In this document: positions 5,989 through 8,874 of the stretch, piece after piece | Layout of the letters: each line of letters begins with the position of its first letter | How positions within the stretch are numbered: position 1 is the first letter of the stretch | Assembly (NCBI GenBank): GCA_030043815.1 | Contig: JASHWX010000138.1 | Span: forward strand, 1-8,874 | Length of the DNA stretch: 8,874 bases | Origin: Candidatus Rhabdochlamydia sp. | GTDB lineage: Bacteria > Chlamydiota > Chlamydiia > Chlamydiales > Rhabdochlamydiaceae | Direction: 5' to 3' | Notes under the pieces: model-generated | Databases searched by the model: none | What the model saw: only the letters and a program-made list of their open reading frames with translations | Told to the model about the DNA's origin: nothing | Made by a program: the position numbers and the translations under genes

Positions 5989-8514
5989 ATGTTCGACAAA
6001 TTTACCAATAGAGCCAAACAGGTCATCAAACTCGCTAAGAAAGAAGCTCAGCGACTGAACCACAATTACTTAGGAACAGAACACGTCCTGCTTGGCCTAT
6101 TGAAGCTCGGCCAAGGGATCGCTGTCAATGTCCTGCGCAATTTTAACCTCGACTACGACATCGTGCGCGCGGAAGTGGAGCGCTTGGTAGGATTCGGCCC
6201 TGAAATCCAAGTCTATGGAGACCCCGCCCTCACCGGAAAAGTTAAAAAAGTTTTTGAATTTGCCAACGAGGAAGCCGCCAATCTTAACCATAACTATGTA
6301 GGCACAGAGCATTTGCTCCTGGCCCTGCTCCGCCAAACAGACGGCGTCGCAGCGCAGGTCCTCGAAAATCTCAACATCAACCTTAAAGATGTCCGCAAAG
6401 AGGTCCTTAAAGAGCTTGAATCATTCAACCTCCAACTGCCGCCCATGGGGGTTTCCGGAGGCCCAACCCAACCTCCATCCTCTTCCAAAGCGCCGGAGCG
6501 CGGCGGGATTTCTGCAGACAAAATGCCTGCGCTTAAAGCCTATGGCCACGACCTTACCGAACTTTGCCGCGAAGGCAAGCTCGATCCGGTGATCGGACGC
6601 AAGGAAGAGGTCGAACGGCTGATCTTGATCCTCTGCCGCCGTCGCAAAAACAACCCGGTCCTCATCGGGGAAGCAGGCGTCGGGAAAACGGCCATTGTCG
6701 AGGGCCTTGCCCAAGCCATTGTCAAAGGAGACGTCCCCGACCATCTCGCGAAGAAGCGGCTCATCTCCCTCGATTTGACGCTCATGATCGCCGGCACGAA
6801 ATACCGCGGACAGTTCGAAGAGCGGATCAAAGCCGTCATGGACGAGATCAAAAAGAATGGCAATATCCTGCTCTTTATCGATGAGCTGCACACCATCGTT
6901 GGAGCCGGAGCAGCGGAAGGCGCGATCGACGCTTCGAACATCTTAAAGCCAGCTCTTTCTCGCGGCGAGATCCAATGCATCGGCGCCACGACACTCGATG
7001 AATACCGCAAGCACATTGAAAAAGACGCCGCGTTAGAGCGCCGATTTCAGAAGATTTTAGTCGCTCCTCCAACTGTAGAAGAGACGACGCAAATTTTAAT
7101 GGGCCTCAAACCCAAATACGAAGAACACCACAAGTGCATTTACACAGACGGCGCTCTCAAAGCAGCCGTCTATCTTTCCGATCGCTACATCACAGGCCGC
7201 TTTTTACCTGATAAGGCGATCGATCTTCTCGATGAAGCAGGCGCCAAAGCGCGCATCGCCATGATGCACCAGCCGCAAGAGATCACAAAATTCGAAGCGG
7301 AAATCGAAGACATGCGCTTGCAAAAAGAAGAAGCGATCAACAAGCAAGAGTACGAAAAAGCCGCGAAGATGCGCGACAAAGAAAAGACATTGCGCGAACG
7401 CTTAGCGCAGCTCCTCTCCGAATGGGAAAGCAATAAAGAAGAGCATAAAGTCATCGTCGACGAAGAGGAAGTCGCCAGCATCGTCGCTAAACAAACAGGC
7501 GTTCCCATCACACGGCTCACCGAAGGCGAGACGACAAAAGTCCTCAAGATGGAAGAAGCGCTCAAGACTGCCATCGTCGGCCAAGACGAAGCGGTCAGCG
7601 TCGTCTGCCGTGCGATACGCCGCAGCCGCGCCGACATCAAAGATCCGAACCGCCCCATTGGAGCCTTCCTTTTCTTAGGACCGACAGGCGTCGGAAAAAC
7701 GCTTCTCGCAAAACAGCTCGCGATCAATATGTTCGGCGGCGAAGATTCCCTCATCCAAGTCGACATGTCCGAATACATGGAGAAATTTGCGATCAGCCGC
7801 ATGACCGGATCGCCTCCAGGATACGTTGGCCACGAAGAAGGCGGACAGCTGACAGAGCAAGTGCGCCAGCGCCCTTATTGCGTCGTGCTGTTTGACGAGG
7901 TCGAGAAAGCGCACCCCGACGTCATGAACCTGCTCCTCCAGATCTTAGAAGAAGGCCGCCTCACCGATTCCTTCGGCCGCAAGATAGACTTCCGCAATAC
8001 GATCATCATCATGACCTCCAACTTGGGAGCCGATCTCATCCGCCGCTCGACAGAAGTTGGCTTCGGAGTCCAAGAAGGCATGCTCGACTTCAAAAGCATG
8101 CAAGAAAAGATCGACACCTCCGTCAAAAAGGCATTCAAGCCCGAGTTCATCAACCGCTTAGACGGCATCGTGATCTTCAAACCTCTCGATCGCGCTCATC
8201 TCTTCCAAGTCCTCGACCTCGAGGTTAAAAAGATCAAAGCGCGCTTGAGCCGCAAACAAATCGAGATCAACCTCGACAACAAAGCCAAAGAATTCCTCGT
8301 CGGAAAAGGATTCGACCCAGCGATGGGAGCCCGCCCCTTACGCCGCTTCCTGGAGCAATATTTAGAGGACCCGCTCGCCGAAAAACTCCTGCTCAACCCA
8401 GGAAAAGGCGGCAACTGGCTCATCTCCTCGGAAGGCGATAAGCTCACCTTCGCAGAAGTGGAGACCATTCCAGCCCAGCCTCTCGAGCTCGCCGGCCCCA
8501 AGACGGAGTCTTAA
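5989..8514 (+). CDS. clpC: ATP-dependent Clp protease ATP-binding subunit ClpC
   Basis: Complete 841-aa class I Hsp100 AAA+ unfoldase, which threads substrates into the ClpP peptidase in the cytosol. The two Clp_N repeats occupy about 1-145. The D1 ATPase has Walker A GEAGVGKT (227-234), pore loop KYRGQFE (271-277), Walker B LLFIDEL (294-300) and arginine residues at 351-352. The middle region (about 430-475) is a single short coiled coil with a UVR-like motif (KQEYEKAAKMRD), which marks ClpC rather than ClpB or ClpA. D2 has Walker A GPTGVGKT (564-571), pore loop GSPPGYVG (607-614), Walker B VVLFDEVEKAH (632-642) and sensor 2 GARPLRR (780-786). VGFG at 690-693 is the ClpP-docking loop, so it should partner ClpP. 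All catalytic residues look intact and the length is normal (about 810-860). In Firmicutes ClpC needs MecA or McsB adaptors; none is encoded here. It is transcribed alone, divergent from the lplA-proS run and convergent with glgB. Confidence 0.98.
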   Translation: MFDKFTNRAKQVIKLAKKEAQRLNHNYLGTEHVLLGLLKLGQGIAVNVLRNFNLDYDIVRAEVERLVGFGPEIQVYGDPALTGKVKKVFEFANEEAANLNHNYVGTEHLLLALLRQTDGVAAQVLENLNINLKDVRKEVLKELESFNLQLPPMGVSGGPTQPPSSSKAPERGGISADKMPALKAYGHDLTELCREGKLDPVIGRKEEVERLILILCRRRKNNPVLIGEAGVGKTAIVEGLAQAIVKGDVPDHLAKKRLISLDLTLMIAGTKYRGQFEERIKAVMDEIKKNGNILLFIDELHTIVGAGAAEGAIDASNILKPALSRGEIQCIGATTLDEYRKHIEKDAALERRFQKILVAPPTVEETTQILMGLKPKYEEHHKCIYTDGALKAAVYLSDRYITGRFLPDKAIDLLDEAGAKARIAMMHQPQEITKFEAEIEDMRLQKEEAINKQEYEKAAKMRDKEKTLRERLAQLLSEWESNKEEHKVIVDEEEVASIVAKQTGVPITRLTEGETTKVLKMEEALKTAIVGQDEAVSVVCRAIRRSRADIKDPNRPIGAFLFLGPTGVGKTLLAKQLAINMFGGEDSLIQVDMSEYMEKFAISRMTGSPPGYVGHEEGGQLTEQVRQRPYCVVLFDEVEKAHPDVMNLLLQILEEGRLTDSFGRKIDFRNTIIIMTSNLGADLIRRSTEVGFGVQEGMLDFKSMQEKIDTSVKKAFKPEFINRLDGIVIFKPLDRAHLFQVLDLEVKKIKARLSRKQIEINLDNKAKEFLVGKGFDPAMGARPLRRFLEQYLEDPLAEKLLLNPGKGGNWLISSEGDKLTFAEVETIPAQPLELAGPKTES

Positions 8515-8516
8515 GT

Positions 8517-8550
8517 TTTCACCAAAATGACAAAATGCGATTTGGTGAAA
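8517..8550 (+). terminator. stem-loop directly after clpC
   Basis: TTTCACCAAA (8517-8526) and TTTGGTGAAA (8541-8550) are perfectly complementary, making a 10-bp stem with a 14-base loop that starts two bases after the clpC stop. No U-tract follows, so it is not a textbook intrinsic terminator. It may protect the 3' end of the clpC message or help to terminate it. It is followed by a short GAAT tandem (8555-8568). Confidence 0.4.
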
Positions 8551-8574
8551 GAAAGAATGAATGAATGATCCTTA

Positions 8575-8640
8575 AACTCGACTTTGCACATTTTTTCGGC
8601 ATCTCCTAGGAGATGCCGAAAAAATGTGCAAAGTCGAGTT
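8575..8640. repeat. 66-bp perfect palindrome, candidate bidirectional terminator
   Basis: Two perfectly complementary 33-base arms meet with no spacer at CCTAGG (8605-8610). With one mismatch the symmetry extends to 8572-8643. T6 (8591-8596) and A6 (8619-8624) tracts lie inside the arms around a GC-richer core (CGGCATCTCC and its complement). The right end covers two bases of the glgB stop codon. Because it is symmetric it reads the same on both strands and sits between the convergent ends of clpC and glgB, where a shared terminator is expected. There is no U-tract outside the stem on either strand, so termination would rest on the long stem alone. It could also be a dispersed repeat. Confidence 0.9.
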
Positions 8641-8874
8641 AAAATCTTTCTTCGAAGATGAGAACGGAAAGCGGGGGCATGGCAACTCGGAGATGCGTTG
8701 CTGCACCCTCTTCTCTCCTGGCAATATAGGCATAGGCATTTCTGAATTGTCCAGTGCCTCCATATTGGACACCGTCCGTGTTGAAAATTTCTCGGGCTTC
8801 CATGATTCCGCTCGATTCCGGATCGAGAGGTAAATTGTACTGATAGTATCCCATCGGAGAAAAATTGAAGATGA
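8639..8874 (-). CDS. glgB: 1,4-alpha-glucan branching enzyme GlgB, C-terminal fragment
   Basis: The last 77 codons of a gene whose start lies beyond the right edge of the window. The reading frame is open to the edge. The visible part fits the C-terminal all-beta domain of GlgB (GH13 family). IFNFSPMGYYQYNLPL matches the 'vfNftPv....YriGvP' strand, REIFNTDGVQYGGTGQ matches 'rEvlNSDa..YGGsg', and MPPLSVLIFEERF matches the closing 'LPPLa.lvl.p' strand. GlgB makes alpha-1,6 branches in glycogen in the cytosol; glycogen metabolism is a known chlamydial trait. The catalytic domain is outside the window, so activity cannot be judged. Another GH13 enzyme with the same C-terminal domain is possible but less likely. 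It ends in TAA overlapping the large palindrome and converges on clpC. Confidence 0.85.
   Translation of the reverse strand, partial: IFNFSPMGYYQYNLPLDPESSGIMEAREIFNTDGVQYGGTGQFRNAYAYIARREEGAATHLRVAMPPLSVLIFEERF

Noticed and set aside
7185..7802. 205-codon minus-strand frame within clpC
   Set aside because: A Ser-rich antisense shadow of conserved ClpC coding sequence, including the second Walker A.
8624..8833. Plus-strand frame opposite the glgB end
   Set aside because: The minus-strand frame matches the GlgB C-terminus to the window edge, so the plus frame is its shadow.
1..8874. CRISPR arrays, insertion sequences, tRNA or rRNA genes, phage genes
   Set aside because: No spaced direct repeats, transposase motifs, tRNA-like folds or rRNA signatures were seen; nearly all sequence is accounted for by housekeeping-type genes.

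Overview
The window most likely comes from a member of the Chlamydiae outside the genus Chlamydia (an environmental or amoeba-associated lineage). The basis is gene content and neighbourhood. A lipoate-ligase-family gene and gcvH lie close to clpC, a grouping I remember from Chlamydia trachomatis (gcsH, a small hypothetical gene, a phospholipase-D-like gene, lplA, clpC). A glycogen branching enzyme, also retained by chlamydiae, follows. This assignment rests on memory and inference, not on a database search. Base composition looks moderate (roughly half G+C by eye), and no foreign-looking or mobile DNA is visible.

Layout. From about 5862 down to 48 there is a tightly packed six-gene run on the minus strand. 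In transcription order it holds a DUF1653 protein, a lipoate ligase/octanoyltransferase-family protein (lplA-like), prolyl-tRNA synthetase (proS), a membrane-anchored SurA_N/PpiD-like chaperone-type protein, a CBM9-like beta-sandwich protein, and glycine cleavage H protein (gcvH). Junctions are ATGA, GTGA or gaps of 6-15 nt, so this looks like one operon with translational coupling. A further gene may begin at 32 and leave the window on the left. Positions 5863-5988 are a short divergent promoter region. On the plus strand clpC (5989-8514) is complete, with a good sigma70-type (chlamydial sigma66) promoter at 5927-5955 and a strong ribosome binding site. The end of glgB enters from the right on the minus strand and converges on clpC. 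The 124-bp gap between them holds a 10-bp stem-loop and a 66-bp perfect, spacer-free palindrome.

How the genes work together. The lplA-like enzyme and GcvH form a plausible lipoyl-attachment pair: the enzyme modifies Lys57 of GcvH. It carries a cysteine where LipM/LipL-type transferases have their nucleophile, so an acyl-transfer route through GcvH is possible. ClpC (AAA+ unfoldase for ClpP) and the PpiD-like protein both concern protein quality control, in the cytosol and at the inner membrane/periplasm. ProS serves translation and is of the short archaeal/eukaryotic-like type. No rRNA, tRNA, CRISPR array, insertion sequence or phage gene was seen.
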